A stretch of 32,766 bases of DNA from Actinokineospora sp. NBRC 105648 (GCF_030269645.1 NZ_BSTR01000037.1:47029-79794); one strand, 5' to 3'; positions 1 to 7,728 are shown, counted from the stretch's first letter. Notes: generated by a model not told the origin, from the letters alone. Numbers and translations: made by a program.

Positions 1-1
1 A

Positions 2-164
2 GGGCACCATGGCTCGGCTGGGCACGACGGCCCGTCGGGCACCATGGCTCGGCTGGGCACGACGGCCCGTCGGGCACCATGGCTCGGCTGGGCACGACGG
101 CCCGTCGGGCACCATGGCTCGGCTGGGCACGACGGCCCGTCGGGCACCATGGCTCGGCTGGGCA
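2..164. repeat. 35-bp tandem repeat, about 4.7 copies
   Basis: Copies begin at 2, 37, 72, 107 and 142, each starting GGGCACCATGGCTCGGCTGG. The first four are identical over 35 bp. The fifth matches to about 164 and then decays into related GC-rich sequence in which CCGGGCACGG recurs. The array runs off the left edge, so the total copy number is unknown. The unit length is not a multiple of three, so the same peptide string would be read in successive frames, which argues against coding. It lies downstream of the histidine kinase that ends at 285. Positions 165-284 hold no gene; CTGTGCGGTG occurs there twice (255-264, 271-280). Confidence 0.95.
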
Positions 165-284
165 GGGCGGCCTCGCCGGGCACGGGGCGGGCTAGCCGGG
201 CACGGCGGCTCGGCCGGGCGGGATGGCGCAGGGACCGGGGATAGTTGGCAGTCCCTGTGCGGTGCACTACCTGTGCGGTGTAGG

Positions 285-1328
285 TCAGACAGCTGCCAGC
301 GGGAGGCGGACCTCGAAGCGGCAGCCGGGGCCGTGGTTGTGAGCCTCGATGGCGCCGTGGTGGGCTTCGACCAGGCCCTTGGCGATGGCCAGGCCCAGGC
401 CCCCGCCCGCTGAGTCCGGGTCCGGGGTGCGGGCCGCCGTCCCGCGGTAGGCCACGTCGAACAGGCGCGGCAGGTCTGCCTCGGGGATGCCGCCGCAGGC
501 GTCCTCCACGGTGAGCAGGGCCTGTCCGTCGGCCACCGCCACCCGGACCGCGACCGTGCCGTCTGGTGGGGTGTGGCGGATGGCGTTGGAGACCAGGTTG
601 CAGACGATCCGGGCCAGTTCCGGGTCGCTGCCCAGGACCACGGGCCATTCCAGGGCGTCGGCGAGGACCTGGACCCGTTTGCGGGCGGCCACCGGGACCT
701 GCGCTGACAGCGCGTCGCTGACGACGTCCTGCAGGGGGACCGCCGAAAGTGTGAGTCGGAGGGCGCCCGCGGTGATCCTGGACAGCTCGAACAGGTCGTC
801 CACCATCGCCGAGAGGCGGCGGGTCTCGCAGCCGATGCGGCCCGCGTAGCCGGAGACCTCGGGTGGTGATGACACGACGCCGTCGGCCAGGGCCTCGGCC
901 ATGGCCTGGATACCCGCGAGGGGGGTGCGCAGGTCGTGGCTGATCCAGGCGACCAGTTCGCGGCGGGATGCCTCGGCCGCTCGTTCCCGGGCGCGGGCCT
1001 CGCGCTCCCACACCGTCCGCGCGGCGATGCGGCGGCCGAGCAGGATCGCGACCGGCACGGTGACCACGGTGATCAGCAGCGACACCAGCAGTGTCGTGGT
1101 CAGCGTCGTGGTGAACATGAACCCGCTGATGCCGACCATGCCACCGACCAGCGCGACCACCGGGACGAGCACCAGCACGGTCAACGACGTCGACAGCGCG
1201 CGGTTGCGCAGCAGGTGCAGCAGCAGCGCGCCCGCCAGCACGACCGGCAGCACCAACCCCAGCGCCCACGGCAGTATGTGCAGCGCGTGCTGGGCCATCT
1301 GCCAGAACGGTTCGTCGGACTCCACCAT
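285..1328 (-). CDS. Membrane sensor histidine kinase
   Basis: Predicted 347-aa sensor kinase that should phosphorylate the response regulator encoded immediately upstream. The N-terminal ~100 residues hold three hydrophobic segments (about 18-40, 46-70, 76-98) with hardly any extracytoplasmic domain. A short charged linker (about 99-123) without a clear HAMP follows, then the dimerisation/phosphoacceptor motif [11 protein letters not shown] with His131. The ATPase domain shows the N box (NLVSNAIRH, about 244-252), a G1 box (DACGG, about 276-280) and a G2 box (GGGLGLA, about 308-314). I chose ATG at 1328 because it forms a TGATG overlap with the regulator stop; the open frame extends further upstream but only inside the regulator gene. 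With so little sensor domain it probably senses an envelope or membrane signal. The stimulus is unknown. Confidence 0.9.
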   Translation of the reverse strand: MVESDEPFWQMAQHALHILPWALGLVLPVVLAGALLLHLLRNRALSTSLTVLVLVPVVALVGGMVGISGFMFTTTLTTTLLVSLLITVVTVPVAILLGRRIAARTVWEREARARERAAEASRRELVAWISHDLRTPLAGIQAMAEALADGVVSSPPEVSGYAGRIGCETRRLSAMVDDLFELSRITAGALRLTLSAVPLQDVVSDALSAQVPVAARKRVQVLADALEWPVVLGSDPELARIVCNLVSNAIRHTPPDGTVAVRVAVADGQALLTVEDACGGIPEADLPRLFDVAYRGTAARTPDPDSAGGGLGLAIAKGLVEAHHGAIEAHNHGPGCRFEVRLPLAAV

Positions 1329-2017
1329 CACGCGCTCCGGTCGTAGCGGTAGCCCACGCCCCACACCGTGCAGATCCGGGTGGGTTTCGCGGGTGTTCGT
1401 TCGATCTTCTCCCGCAACCGTCGCACATGGACGGTCACAGTGGACTGGTCGCCGAAGTCCCAGCCCCACACCCTGGTGAGCAGCTCGGCCCGGGTGAACG
1501 CGGCGCCGGGGTGGGTGAGCAGGAACTCCAGGAGGTCGAACTCGCGGCTGGTGAGCGCGAGCTCGGCGCCGCCGAGGGTGGCGGCGCGGGCCGACGGGTC
1601 CAGGCGCAGGTCCGCGTCGACGAGCTCGCCACCGGCCCGCAGCGCCGGGGCGGTGGCGCGGCGGAGCACCGACTCGACCCGCAGGGCGAGTTCCCGCGGG
1701 CTGAACGGCTTGGTGACGTAGTCGTCCGCGCCCTGCCGCAGGCCCGCGATCCGGTTCTCCTCCTCGCCCAGCGCGGTGAGCATGATGACCGGCACCGCGC
1801 CGCGCTCGCGCAGCCGCCTGCAGACCTCCAGGCCGTCGATGCCGGGCAGCATCAGGTCGAGCACCACCAGGTCGGGCGCGGTGGTCGCGGCCAGCACGAG
1901 CGCGTCCTCGCCGGTCCCGGCCAGCACCACCTCGTGCCCGGCCCGCTCCAGGTAGCGGCGCACGACGTCGGACACCGTCACGTCGTCGTCGACCACCAGC
2001 ACGCGTCCAGTCGTCAT
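1328..2017 (-). CDS. OmpR/PhoB-family response regulator
   Basis: Predicted 229-aa DNA-binding response regulator. The receiver domain (about 4-118) has the acidic pocket D10-D12, phosphoacceptor Asp54 (VVLDLMLPG), the conserved Thr in IMLTA and Lys103 (YVTKPF). A linker leads to a winged-helix domain (about 130-225) ending in the typical [11 protein letters not shown]...VWGVGYRY pattern. It is translationally coupled to the kinase (TGATG) and starts 5 nt after the stop of the membrane protein gene, so all three are probably one minus-strand operon. Its targets are unknown. A plausible one is the divergent intergenic region 3721-3861, which carries a direct repeat in front of the glycosyltransferase operon. 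Confidence 0.92.
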   Translation of the reverse strand: MTTGRVLVVDDDVTVSDVVRRYLERAGHEVVLAGTGEDALVLAATTAPDLVVLDLMLPGIDGLEVCRRLRERGAVPVIMLTALGEEENRIAGLRQGADDYVTKPFSPRELALRVESVLRRATAPALRAGGELVDADLRLDPSARAATLGGAELALTSREFDLLEFLLTHPGAAFTRAELLTRVWGWDFGDQSTVTVHVRRLREKIERTPAKPTRICTVWGVGYRYDRSA

Positions 2018-2022
2018 CGGTC

Positions 2023-3330
2023 TCACCAGTTCGTCAGGAGTACGTGGTTCACCAGGAGCGCGGTGACCGCCTGCGCCGCGAGCCACCGCCGGGGCGCGGG
2101 CAGCAGCGCCGCGGCGGCGACCAGCCACACCGCGAACGGCAGCCAGATGCGCTCCACCTCGGCCTTGGACAGCCCCGACAGCGTTGCCGCCAGCACCGCC
2201 ACGGCCGCGCCCAGCACCACCGCCGGTCCCCTGGCCACGAAGGCGCGTCGGAGCCCGGCGACCGCCGCCGGGCCGATCGCCAGGACGAGCGCGGCGAGGT
2301 CGGCCCACACCCAGTACCAGTACGGCCGGTCGGTGGCAATCCCCTGGTAGTACCGCTCCACGACCAGGTGGTAGCCGTCGAGCCACCAGAACCCGGCGAG
2401 CGCGAACACCCCGACCACGGCCAGCGCGGCGGGCACGGCCCACAGCAGCGGCCGCCAGGTGCGCGCCGCGACGAGCACCCCGATCGCCACGAAGCCCATC
2501 AGCGGGAGCCCGTAGGACAGGAAGATCCCGAACCCGAGCAGCACGCCCGCCGCCGCCGACCACACCGCCCGGCCGCGAGCCGCGCCGACGGCGAGCAACG
2601 CGATCCCCGAGGCGGTGACGCCCGCGAAGAGCGCGTCGGCCGACACCCCCATCCACACCGCTCCCGGGAACAACGCGACGAACGGCAGCGCCGCCCGAGC
2701 CCGATCGGGGGCGCCGAGCACCGCCAGGGTGTGCGGCACGGCGACCGCGACGAGGCCGCCGACGAGCACGCACACCACCGCGGCCCACCCGCCGCCGCCG
2801 AGGCCGATCCGGTCGAGCCAGACGAACACCAGGGTGGCCCCCGGTGGGTGGCCCGCGACGTGGGTGATCCACGAGTCGGGCTGGAAGTCGAGGATGCGAT
2901 CGGAGAACGAGTGCAGCATCGCCGGGATGTCGGTGATGCCGGGGACCGCGGTGAGGTACTCGTCCTGGGAGGTCAGCTGCCCGGCGACGCCGCGCTGCCA
3001 ACCGTCGACCATGGCCAGCGCGAAGGTCCAGACCACGGCCAGCAGGTAGGCCGCGCCGAGCGCCGTCCGCCAGGGCAGCCGGGCCGCGAGCGCGGGGCCC
3101 CAGGCGACGGCGGCGACCGCCACCAGGATCGCGATCGGGGTGCCGGGACCGACGTGCGGCAGCAACTCGGCCAGCACCGGCCACTCGCCGAAGGTGTTCG
3201 GGGCGCCGGGGAAGTGCGCGGACCCGGCCAGGCGGACGTGCAGCGCGAAACCGACGCCGGTGGCCAGGGCGACCAGCGCGGTGGCCGCCGCGGCCGCGAC
3301 GAGGTCGGCCCGTCGGGACGACACGGACAT
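2023..3330 (-). CDS. Polytopic GT-C-like membrane protein (HPPG motif)
   Basis: A 435-aa, very hydrophobic protein with roughly ten or more membrane segments. After the first segment (about 10-30) there is a long extracytoplasmic loop with an acidic pair in SQDEYL (D123, E124) and an HVAGHPPGA motif (HPPG at 161-164). This layout resembles GT-C polyprenyl-phosphate-sugar-dependent glycosyltransferases, which use acidic residues in the first outer loop, but I cannot name a family and the sugar and acceptor are unknown. It is the first gene of an operon with the response regulator and kinase (5-nt gap). ATG at 3330 is supported by TAGGTT at 3338-3343, which puts a predicted transcript start within 1 nt of the start codon. 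A lipid-linked sugar donor could be made by the divergent family-2 glycosyltransferase (inference). Confidence 0.75.
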   Translation of the reverse strand: MSVSSRRADLVAAAAATALVALATGVGFALHVRLAGSAHFPGAPNTFGEWPVLAELLPHVGPGTPIAILVAVAAVAWGPALAARLPWRTALGAAYLLAVVWTFALAMVDGWQRGVAGQLTSQDEYLTAVPGITDIPAMLHSFSDRILDFQPDSWITHVAGHPPGATLVFVWLDRIGLGGGGWAAVVCVLVGGLVAVAVPHTLAVLGAPDRARAALPFVALFPGAVWMGVSADALFAGVTASGIALLAVGAARGRAVWSAAAGVLLGFGIFLSYGLPLMGFVAIGVLVAARTWRPLLWAVPAALAVVGVFALAGFWWLDGYHLVVERYYQGIATDRPYWYWVWADLAALVLAIGPAAVAGLRRAFVARGPAVVLGAAVAVLAATLSGLSKAEVERIWLPFAVWLVAAAALLPAPRRWLAAQAVTALLVNHVLLTNW

Positions 3331-3337
3331 GGTGGCG

Positions 3338-3343
3338 AACCTA
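3338..3343 (-). promoter_or_regulatory. -10 element, near-leaderless promoter of the membrane protein/two-component operon
   Basis: On the minus strand TAGGTT is followed by 7 nt and then the ATG at 3330, so the transcript would start at or next to the start codon. No Shine-Dalgarno sequence precedes the ATG. No good -35 hexamer is visible, so activator dependence is possible. Confidence 0.45.
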
Positions 3344-3390
3344 GCCGCTGCGGGCGGCCGGGGCCGGATACGTCAGCGGCCCGTAAGGGT

Positions 3391-3720
3391 TCAGGCGAAG
3401 CTGACCGACAGCAGGAAAGCCAGGTACAGCGCGACTGCGACCATGGCCGTGCGGTTCAGCACGACCCGCTCGGCGCGCAGCGCGTACTCCAGGCAGACCG
3501 CGCCGAGCACGACCCACACCGCGGGGTGGGTCCAGTGGATCAGGAACAGGTGCGTGCTGGAGAGCCCCTCGGGCGGCCGGATGGTCAACACGGTCGCGTG
3601 CAGCACGGCCACCCCGAGGCAGACGACGGTGGCCGCCAACCCGAGGGGCAGGCGCACCGGCCCGCTGAGGGTGGCGCGCAGCCTGCGCAGCGGCGATGCC
3701 ATGCACCCATTGTCGGGCAA
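3391..3720 (-). CDS. Small four-helix membrane protein, unknown function
   Basis: A 109-aa protein with about three or four hydrophobic segments (roughly 23-42, 58-80, 90-108) separated by short basic or amphipathic stretches. I recognise no family. The start is uncertain: TTG at 3720 lies exactly where a transcript from the near-consensus TATGAT (3727-3732) would begin, while an in-frame ATG lies at 3702. No ribosome binding site decides between them. It sits 60 nt upstream of the GT-C-like membrane protein, in the same direction, and divergently from the glycosyltransferase operon, so it may be a membrane partner of that system (inference). Confidence 0.6.
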   Translation of the reverse strand: MPDNGCMASPLRRLRATLSGPVRLPLGLAATVVCLGVAVLHATVLTIRPPEGLSSTHLFLIHWTHPAVWVVLGAVCLEYALRAERVVLNRTAMVAVALYLAFLLSVSFA

Positions 3721-3726
3721 CGACCG

Positions 3727-3732
3727 ATCATA
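3727..3732 (-). promoter_or_regulatory. -10 element (TATGAT) for the small membrane protein
   Basis: TATGAT on the minus strand is close to the TATAAT consensus. Its position predicts +1 at 3720, the first base of the TTG start. No convincing -35 is seen at 16-19 bp. Confidence 0.45.
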
Positions 3733-3774
3733 GGGCGCGACCGGGGGTGTCGCCGGGCCGGGAGCGCTCTTGTC

Positions 3775-3815
3775 AGGACTCGGTAAGATTCACCCCGACG
3801 TGAGGATTCCGTAAG
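3775..3815. promoter_or_regulatory. Direct repeat AGGAYTCSGTAAG, candidate operator
   Basis: AGGACTCGGTAAG (3775-3787) recurs as AGGATTCCGTAAG (3803-3815), 11 of 13 bases identical, 28 bp apart. Both lie in the divergent intergenic region upstream of the glycosyltransferase. Direct-repeat sites are typical for OmpR-family regulators such as the one encoded at 1328-2017, but the pairing is inference. Confidence 0.4.
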
Positions 3816-3849
3816 CGCCACAACGGGTCCCGAGTGTCCACGGTAGATC

Positions 3850-3855
3850 TAGCGT
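3850..3855 (+). promoter_or_regulatory. -10 element, leaderless promoter of the glycosyltransferase operon
   Basis: TAGCGT is followed by 6 nt and the ATG at 3862, so +1 coincides with the A of the start codon. There is no Shine-Dalgarno sequence. The same hexamer and spacing occur before the hydrolase gene at 32537. Confidence 0.5.
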
Positions 3856-3861
3856 GGACGC

Positions 3862-4506
3862 ATGGACGTCGATGTCGTACTCCCCTGCTTGGACGAGGCA
3901 GCCGCGCTGCCCGGCGTTCTGGGCGCGCTCCCAACCGGTTACCGGGCCATCGTGGTGGACAACGGGTCCACCGACGGCTCGCCCGAGGTCGCCGCGGCGC
4001 ACGGCGCGAAGGTCGTGCACGAGCAGGTGCGCGGCTATGGCGCGGCCGTGCACACGGGCCTGGAACACGCCACGGCCGAGGTCGTGTGCTTCCTCGACGC
4101 CGATGGCTCGCTCGACCCCGGTGAGCTGCCCAGACTGGTCGCGCTGCTCGACGGCACCCAGCTCGCGGTCGGCAAGCGGGTGCCGGTCGGCCGGGGCGCC
4201 TGGCCGTGGCACGCGCGGGCGGGCAACGCGGTGCTGGCGGCGCTGCTGCGGCGGCGCGGGCTGCCGGTGACCGACATCGCGCCCGCCCGGGCGGTGCGGC
4301 GGGCCGACCTGCTGGCGCTCGGGGTGCGCGACCGGGCCTTCGGCTACCCGTTGGAGTTGCTGATCCGCGCGGCGGAGGCGGGCTGGTCGGTGGCGGAGAT
4401 CCCGGTGGCGTACCGGCCGCGGGCGGCGGGGACGCGGTCGAAGGTGTCCGGATCGGTGCGCGGGACCCTGCGCGCGGTGCGCGACATGGCGGGGGTGCTG
4501 CGATGA
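3862..4506 (+). CDS. Family-2 glycosyltransferase (dolichyl-phosphate-sugar synthase-like)
   Basis: A 214-aa single-domain GT-A glycosyltransferase, predicted to move a sugar from a nucleotide-sugar to a lipid carrier or other acceptor on the cytoplasmic face. The N-terminus VDVVLPCLDEAAALP, nucleotide-binding DNGSTDGS (33-40) and metal-binding DADGS (79-83) are typical of the family. The C-terminus has no clear membrane helices, unlike long dolichyl-phosphate-mannose synthases. It is the first gene of a five-gene operon; its TGA overlaps the next ATG (ATGA). ATG at 3862 is preferred because of the leaderless promoter at 3850-3855. Donor and acceptor cannot be read from the sequence. The GT-C-like membrane protein encoded divergently is a candidate user of its product (inference). 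Confidence 0.88.
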   Translation: MDVDVVLPCLDEAAALPGVLGALPTGYRAIVVDNGSTDGSPEVAAAHGAKVVHEQVRGYGAAVHTGLEHATAEVVCFLDADGSLDPGELPRLVALLDGTQLAVGKRVPVGRGAWPWHARAGNAVLAALLRRRGLPVTDIAPARAVRRADLLALGVRDRAFGYPLELLIRAAEAGWSVAEIPVAYRPRAAGTRSKVSGSVRGTLRAVRDMAGVLR

Positions 4507-5165
4507 CCTGCCTGTTGGTGGTCGCGAAGGCCCCGGTAGCGGGGCTGGCGAAGACGCGGCTGTGCCCGCCGCTCACGCCGGCCGAGGCGGCCGAGGTCGC
4601 CGCGGCGGCCTTGCTGGACACCCTGACGGCAGTGCTGGCCACCCCGGGCGTGCGGCCGGTGGTAGCGCTGACCGGGTCGTTGGCGCAGGCCGCGCGGGCC
4701 AGGGAGATCGCGGACCTGTTGCGGCACTGCGCGGTGTTTCCCCAGCGTGGCAACGGTTTTCCCGAGCGGTTGGCGTGCGCGCACGCCGACGTGGCCGCTC
4801 GTTTCCCGGGCCGAGGGGTGTTGCAGATCGGGATGGACACGCCGCAGGTGACCCCAGAGTTGCTCAGTGCGTCGATCCAGCGGTTCGCGGACGCGGATGC
4901 CTTGCTGGGTCACGCTTTCGACGGCGGCTGGTGGGCGCTCGGGTTGCGCGACCCGGCGTGCGCCGCAGTGCTGCGGGACGTTCCGACGTCACGGTCGGAC
5001 ACCGGCGCACGGACGGTTCGCGCACTGCGGGACAAGGGTTTGCGGGTCGCCGACCTGACCCCGTTGTCCGATGTGGACACGATGGACGACGCGAAGTCGG
5101 TGGCGGCCACGACGGACGGCCGCTTCGCCGCCGCGGTGGCCCGACTCGTCGGGGTCCGGTCATGA
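4503..5165 (+). CDS. DUF2064 / TIGR04282-type glycosyltransferase-like protein
   Basis: A 220-aa protein of the DUF2064 family, a GT-A/nucleotidyltransferase-like fold. The family signature lies at the N-terminus: LLVVAKAPVAGLAKTRLCPPLTP, followed by an IGMDTPQVTPELL segment and a GWWALGL segment. Members often occur next to family-2 glycosyltransferases, as here. The biochemical reaction is not settled for most members, so nucleotide-sugar or cofactor-type transfer is only a possibility. The start ATG overlaps the stop of the preceding glycosyltransferase (ATGA), and its own TGA overlaps the next start, so translation is coupled on both sides. Confidence 0.85.
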   Translation: MTCLLVVAKAPVAGLAKTRLCPPLTPAEAAEVAAAALLDTLTAVLATPGVRPVVALTGSLAQAARAREIADLLRHCAVFPQRGNGFPERLACAHADVAARFPGRGVLQIGMDTPQVTPELLSASIQRFADADALLGHAFDGGWWALGLRDPACAAVLRDVPTSRSDTGARTVRALRDKGLRVADLTPLSDVDTMDDAKSVAATTDGRFAAAVARLVGVRS

Positions 5166-5767
5166 CCGACGTGTTCGCCTCCGGGCTGCTGGGGAAGCAG
5201 TGTTGGCTGGAATTGGCCGGGGGCAAGCGGATCCGGCTCCCGGTCGAGCGGTGGAGTGCGCGGCCGGGCGCGGGTGACGCGGTGCTCCTCGACGCCTGCG
5301 GTGGGCCGACGCTCGACATCGGGTGCGGACCGGGGCGGTTGGCGGCGGCGTTGGGCGAGCGCGGCGTGCCCGCGCTCGGGGTCGACACGTCACCCGTGGC
5401 GGTGTCGTTGACCCGCGCTCGGGGGGCGGCCGCGCTGCGCCGGGACGTCTACGAGCAATTGCCCGGCGAGGGGCGGTGGCAGCACGTGCTGCTCGCGGAC
5501 GGGAACATCGGCATCGGCGGCGACCCGGTGCGGCTGCTGCGCCGAGTACGGGAGTTGTTGTCCAGCAACGGGAGCGCGCTCATCGAGGCCGACCGGCCGG
5601 GCCACGGGGTGGGCCAGAGCCTGGCCCGGGTCAGCGACGGGCCGTGGTTCGACTGGGGCTGGCTGGGCGCGGACGCGGTGCCGCGGGTGGCCGCCGAGGC
5701 GGGCTTCACGGTGCGCTGGGTGCGCACGCACCTCGGGCGCTGGTTCACCGAGCTGGTGCCCGCGTGA
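5162..5767 (+). CDS. Class I SAM-dependent methyltransferase
   Basis: A 201-aa protein with a Rossmann-type SAM-binding motif LDIGCGPGRLAAAL (51-64) and a second acidic strand end in LGVDTSPVAV, as in class I methyltransferases. The region after about residue 100 (LLADGNIGIGGDPVRLLRRVRELL) resembles the post-motif core of the same fold. The substrate is unknown; context suggests a sugar, lipid-linked sugar or related envelope metabolite (inference). It is coupled to the preceding gene by ATGA overlap. The next gene starts after a short gap of up to about 67 nt, depending on its start. Confidence 0.88.
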   Translation: MTDVFASGLLGKQCWLELAGGKRIRLPVERWSARPGAGDAVLLDACGGPTLDIGCGPGRLAAALGERGVPALGVDTSPVAVSLTRARGAAALRRDVYEQLPGEGRWQHVLLADGNIGIGGDPVRLLRRVRELLSSNGSALIEADRPGHGVGQSLARVSDGPWFDWGWLGADAVPRVAAEAGFTVRWVRTHLGRWFTELVPA

Positions 5768-5834
5768 TCGCCGAGGTGGCTGGGTGGGCGTGCTCCGGCG
5801 CCGAGGGTGCCCCGTGCCGACAGCTGGTGCGCGC

Positions 5835-6932
5835 GTGAGCCTGAAGGGTCTGCGGACCCGGTTGGAAGAACTCCCGGAGCGCTTCACCTCGCCCGCCCAC
5901 GACGAGCGGGTGACCTCGCGGGTGGGGCGGTGGCTGGGGATCGCGTTCGGGTTGTGCTTCGTGACCGGGCTGCTCAGCCACGGCATCCAACACCCGCCGT
6001 CGTGGTTCGGGTGGCCCGCGGGGCCGGTCTGGCTCTACCGGGTGACGCAGGGGGTGCACGTGCTGTCCGGGATCGTGGCGATCCCCTTGTTGCTGGCCAA
6101 ACTGTGGAGCGTCTACCCGAAGCTGTTCGAGCGGCCGCTAGCGCGGTCGGCGCTGCACGCACTGGAGCGCGGATCGATCCTCGTACTCTCCGGCGCCGCC
6201 CTCTTCGAACTGGTAACCGGGCTGTTCAACGTCGCACAGAACTACCTGTGGGGTTTCTACTTCCCGACGCTGCACTACGCGGTGGCGTGGGTGGCCATCG
6301 GATCGATTTTGGTGCACGTGGCGGTAAAGCTACCGGTGATTCGTCGGGGTCTCGCGGGGAGCATCGATGGATCGCGCAGGCGATTCCTGCGTACGACGTG
6401 GTTGGGGGCGGGGGTCGCCTTTGTGGCCACCGCAGGGGTGACTGTGCCGCTGCTGCGATCGGTGTCAGTGCTGTCGTGGCGGTCGGCGCGTGGACTGCCG
6501 GTCAACCGGACAGCGGCGGCAGCGGGGATCGAGGTACCTGCGGGCTGGCGGCTCGAGGTAGTGGGTCCCCGCAGGATGTCTTTGAGCCTGGCGGACCTGG
6601 CAGCGCTGCCGCAGACCACGGCTGAACTGCCGATCGCCTGCGTAGAGGGGTGGAGCGCGTCGGCCTCATGGACCGGCGTACGGATAAGAGACCTGCTCGA
6701 CGCGGTCGGCGCCCCCGCGGGCACGGCGGTGCAGGTGTACTCGTTGGAGCGGTCGGGCCTGTATTCGACGAGCACCCTGCCCGCCACACACACGGCCGCG
6801 ACTCTGCTCGCCCTGCGCCTAGACGGCGAGGAGTTGACACCGGACCACGGCTACCCGTGCCGGATCATCGCCCCCAACCGCCCGGGAGTGCTGCAAACCA
6901 AGTGGGTCACCCGGCTGGAGGTCGTGGCGTGA
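5835..6932 (+). CDS. Membrane molybdopterin-dependent oxidoreductase, sulfite-oxidase fold fused to a cytochrome-b-like domain
   Basis: A 365-aa two-part protein. Residues ~25-200 contain five hydrophobic segments with histidines placed as in b-type cytochromes (SHGIQHP, GVHVLSG, LHYAVAW, LVHVAVK). The C-terminal ~150 residues match the oxidoreductase molybdopterin-binding (sulfite oxidase/nitrate reductase) domain: LPIACVEGWSASASWTGVRIRDLLDAVG, with Cys269 as the expected molybdenum thiolate ligand, and DHGYPCRIIAPN...KWVTRLEV near the end. It probably faces the outside and passes electrons to or from a bound haem. The substrate is unknown. GTG at 5835 gives the usual type of N-terminus (SLKGLRTRLEELPERF). 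A GTG at 5784 with GAGGTGG upstream is an alternative that adds 17 residues. It overlaps the next gene by GTGA. Confidence 0.85.
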   Translation: MSLKGLRTRLEELPERFTSPAHDERVTSRVGRWLGIAFGLCFVTGLLSHGIQHPPSWFGWPAGPVWLYRVTQGVHVLSGIVAIPLLLAKLWSVYPKLFERPLARSALHALERGSILVLSGAALFELVTGLFNVAQNYLWGFYFPTLHYAVAWVAIGSILVHVAVKLPVIRRGLAGSIDGSRRRFLRTTWLGAGVAFVATAGVTVPLLRSVSVLSWRSARGLPVNRTAAAAGIEVPAGWRLEVVGPRRMSLSLADLAALPQTTAELPIACVEGWSASASWTGVRIRDLLDAVGAPAGTAVQVYSLERSGLYSTSTLPATHTAATLLALRLDGEELTPDHGYPCRIIAPNRPGVLQTKWVTRLEVVA

Positions 6933-7327
6933 GGGCGGTGCTGATGATCGCGGGCCTGGCCGCGATGGCCTGGGGAGCGGTGCTGGCGACCTCGCTGACC
7001 CTGCGGGACACCTGGCAGGGTTTGGCGTTCTTCGTCGGTGGCCCGCTGCTGCACGACGGCCTGGTGGCGCCGGTCGTCGGTCTGATCGGCTGGTCCATCG
7101 CCCGCCACGTGGCGCCGCGGTGGCGGACCCCGGTCTTGACCGGAGCGGTGGCGAGCGGGGTGCTGGGGGTGCTAGCGGTACCGTTGCTGTGGCGCCCGTT
7201 CGGCGTCCCGACCAACCCCGGCCTGCACGACCGGGACTACTGGCTCGGCCTGGGCATCGCCTTGACCGTCGTCTGGGCCACGGTGGTGATCACCGGCTTG
7301 GTGCGCGGCCGCTCCCGGCCCGGCTGA
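6929..7327 (+). CDS. Small membrane protein, last gene of the molybdoenzyme operon
   Basis: A 132-aa protein with four predicted membrane helices (about 2-18, 32-58, 68-86, 104-124). GTG at 6929 overlaps the stop of the molybdoenzyme (GTGA), so it is translationally coupled and probably works with it, for example as a membrane subunit or anchor. A histidine follows the second helix start (GGPLLHDGL) and another lies in ARHVAP, but there is no recognisable haem or quinone motif. I do not recognise a family. Inverted repeats in the gene-free region downstream probably end the transcript. Confidence 0.7.
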   Translation: MRAVLMIAGLAAMAWGAVLATSLTLRDTWQGLAFFVGGPLLHDGLVAPVVGLIGWSIARHVAPRWRTPVLTGAVASGVLGVLAVPLLWRPFGVPTNPGLHDRDYWLGLGIALTVVWATVVITGLVRGRSRPG

Positions 7328-7384
7328 CTGTTGGCCGGCGCTGTTCGGCGAGGCAAGGGGCGTATTTGCGCGACCGGACGGCGC

Positions 7385-7399
7385 TTGCCCGACGGGCAA
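7385..7399. repeat. Palindrome TTGCCCGACGGGCAA (copy 1)
   Basis: Perfect 7-bp arms around a single central base. A near-identical copy lies at 7571-7587. There is no T-run on either side, so a protein-binding site or a rho-independent-like hairpin are both possible. Confidence 0.7.
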
Positions 7400-7570
7400 T
7401 CCCGCCCGCCCAACAGACGGGTCAGTCAGCGGCGTTGGGACTCGCCGCGAGGCAAGGCCCCGATCAGCTGCGGGCGGGCACGAGCTTCCTGATCTGGATG
7501 GCACCTGGCCGGCGGCCCAGATCGAGCGGCGGGGCTGACCGCAGAAGGAACTTGATCTCGCGGTCGGAGG

Positions 7571-7587
7571 GTTGCCCGGCGGGCAAC
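7571..7587. repeat. Palindrome GTTGCCCGGCGGGCAAC (copy 2)
   Basis: Perfect 8-bp arms around one base. It differs from the copy at 7385-7399 only at the central base and by one extra pair at the ends. Confidence 0.7.
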
Positions 7588-7707
7588 TGGGACCGGACGC
7601 GACAGGAGCCGCAGGCGGGGGGCGAGGGGGTGCCTTCCGCGTGCGGCTCCTGGTCGGCTCCACGGGTGGAGCCCGCTCCGGTTCGGGGGCAGCGAACCGG
7701 GGTTGGT

Positions 7708-7728
7708 CTCGGGCGCGGAGCGCCCGAG
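7708..7728. terminator. GC-rich hairpin, candidate bidirectional terminator
   Basis: CTCGGGCGC, loop GGA, then GCGCCCGAG: a perfect 9-bp stem followed on the plus strand by CGTTTG. It is the tightest of several hairpins between two convergent transcription units. The lack of a long T-tract is common for actinomycete terminators. Confidence 0.5.

Noticed and set aside
2..164. Possible CRISPR array
   Set aside because: The 35-bp units are directly adjacent without unique spacers.
9..413. Plus-strand reading frame encoding a repetitive MARLGTTARRAPW-type peptide
   Set aside because: It is created by the 35-bp tandem repeat, which reads the same peptide in shifting frames, and it runs antisense into the kinase gene.
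2044..3786. 580-codon plus-strand open frame
   Set aside because: Antisense to the GT-C-like and small membrane protein genes; composition is Arg/Gly/Pro/His-rich, as expected for the opposite strand of high-GC genes.
3784..3789. TAAGAT as -10 with TTGTCA (3771) as -35 for the glycosyltransferase
   Set aside because: The spacing is only 7 bp. TAGCGT at 3850 with start-codon-proximal geometry fits better.
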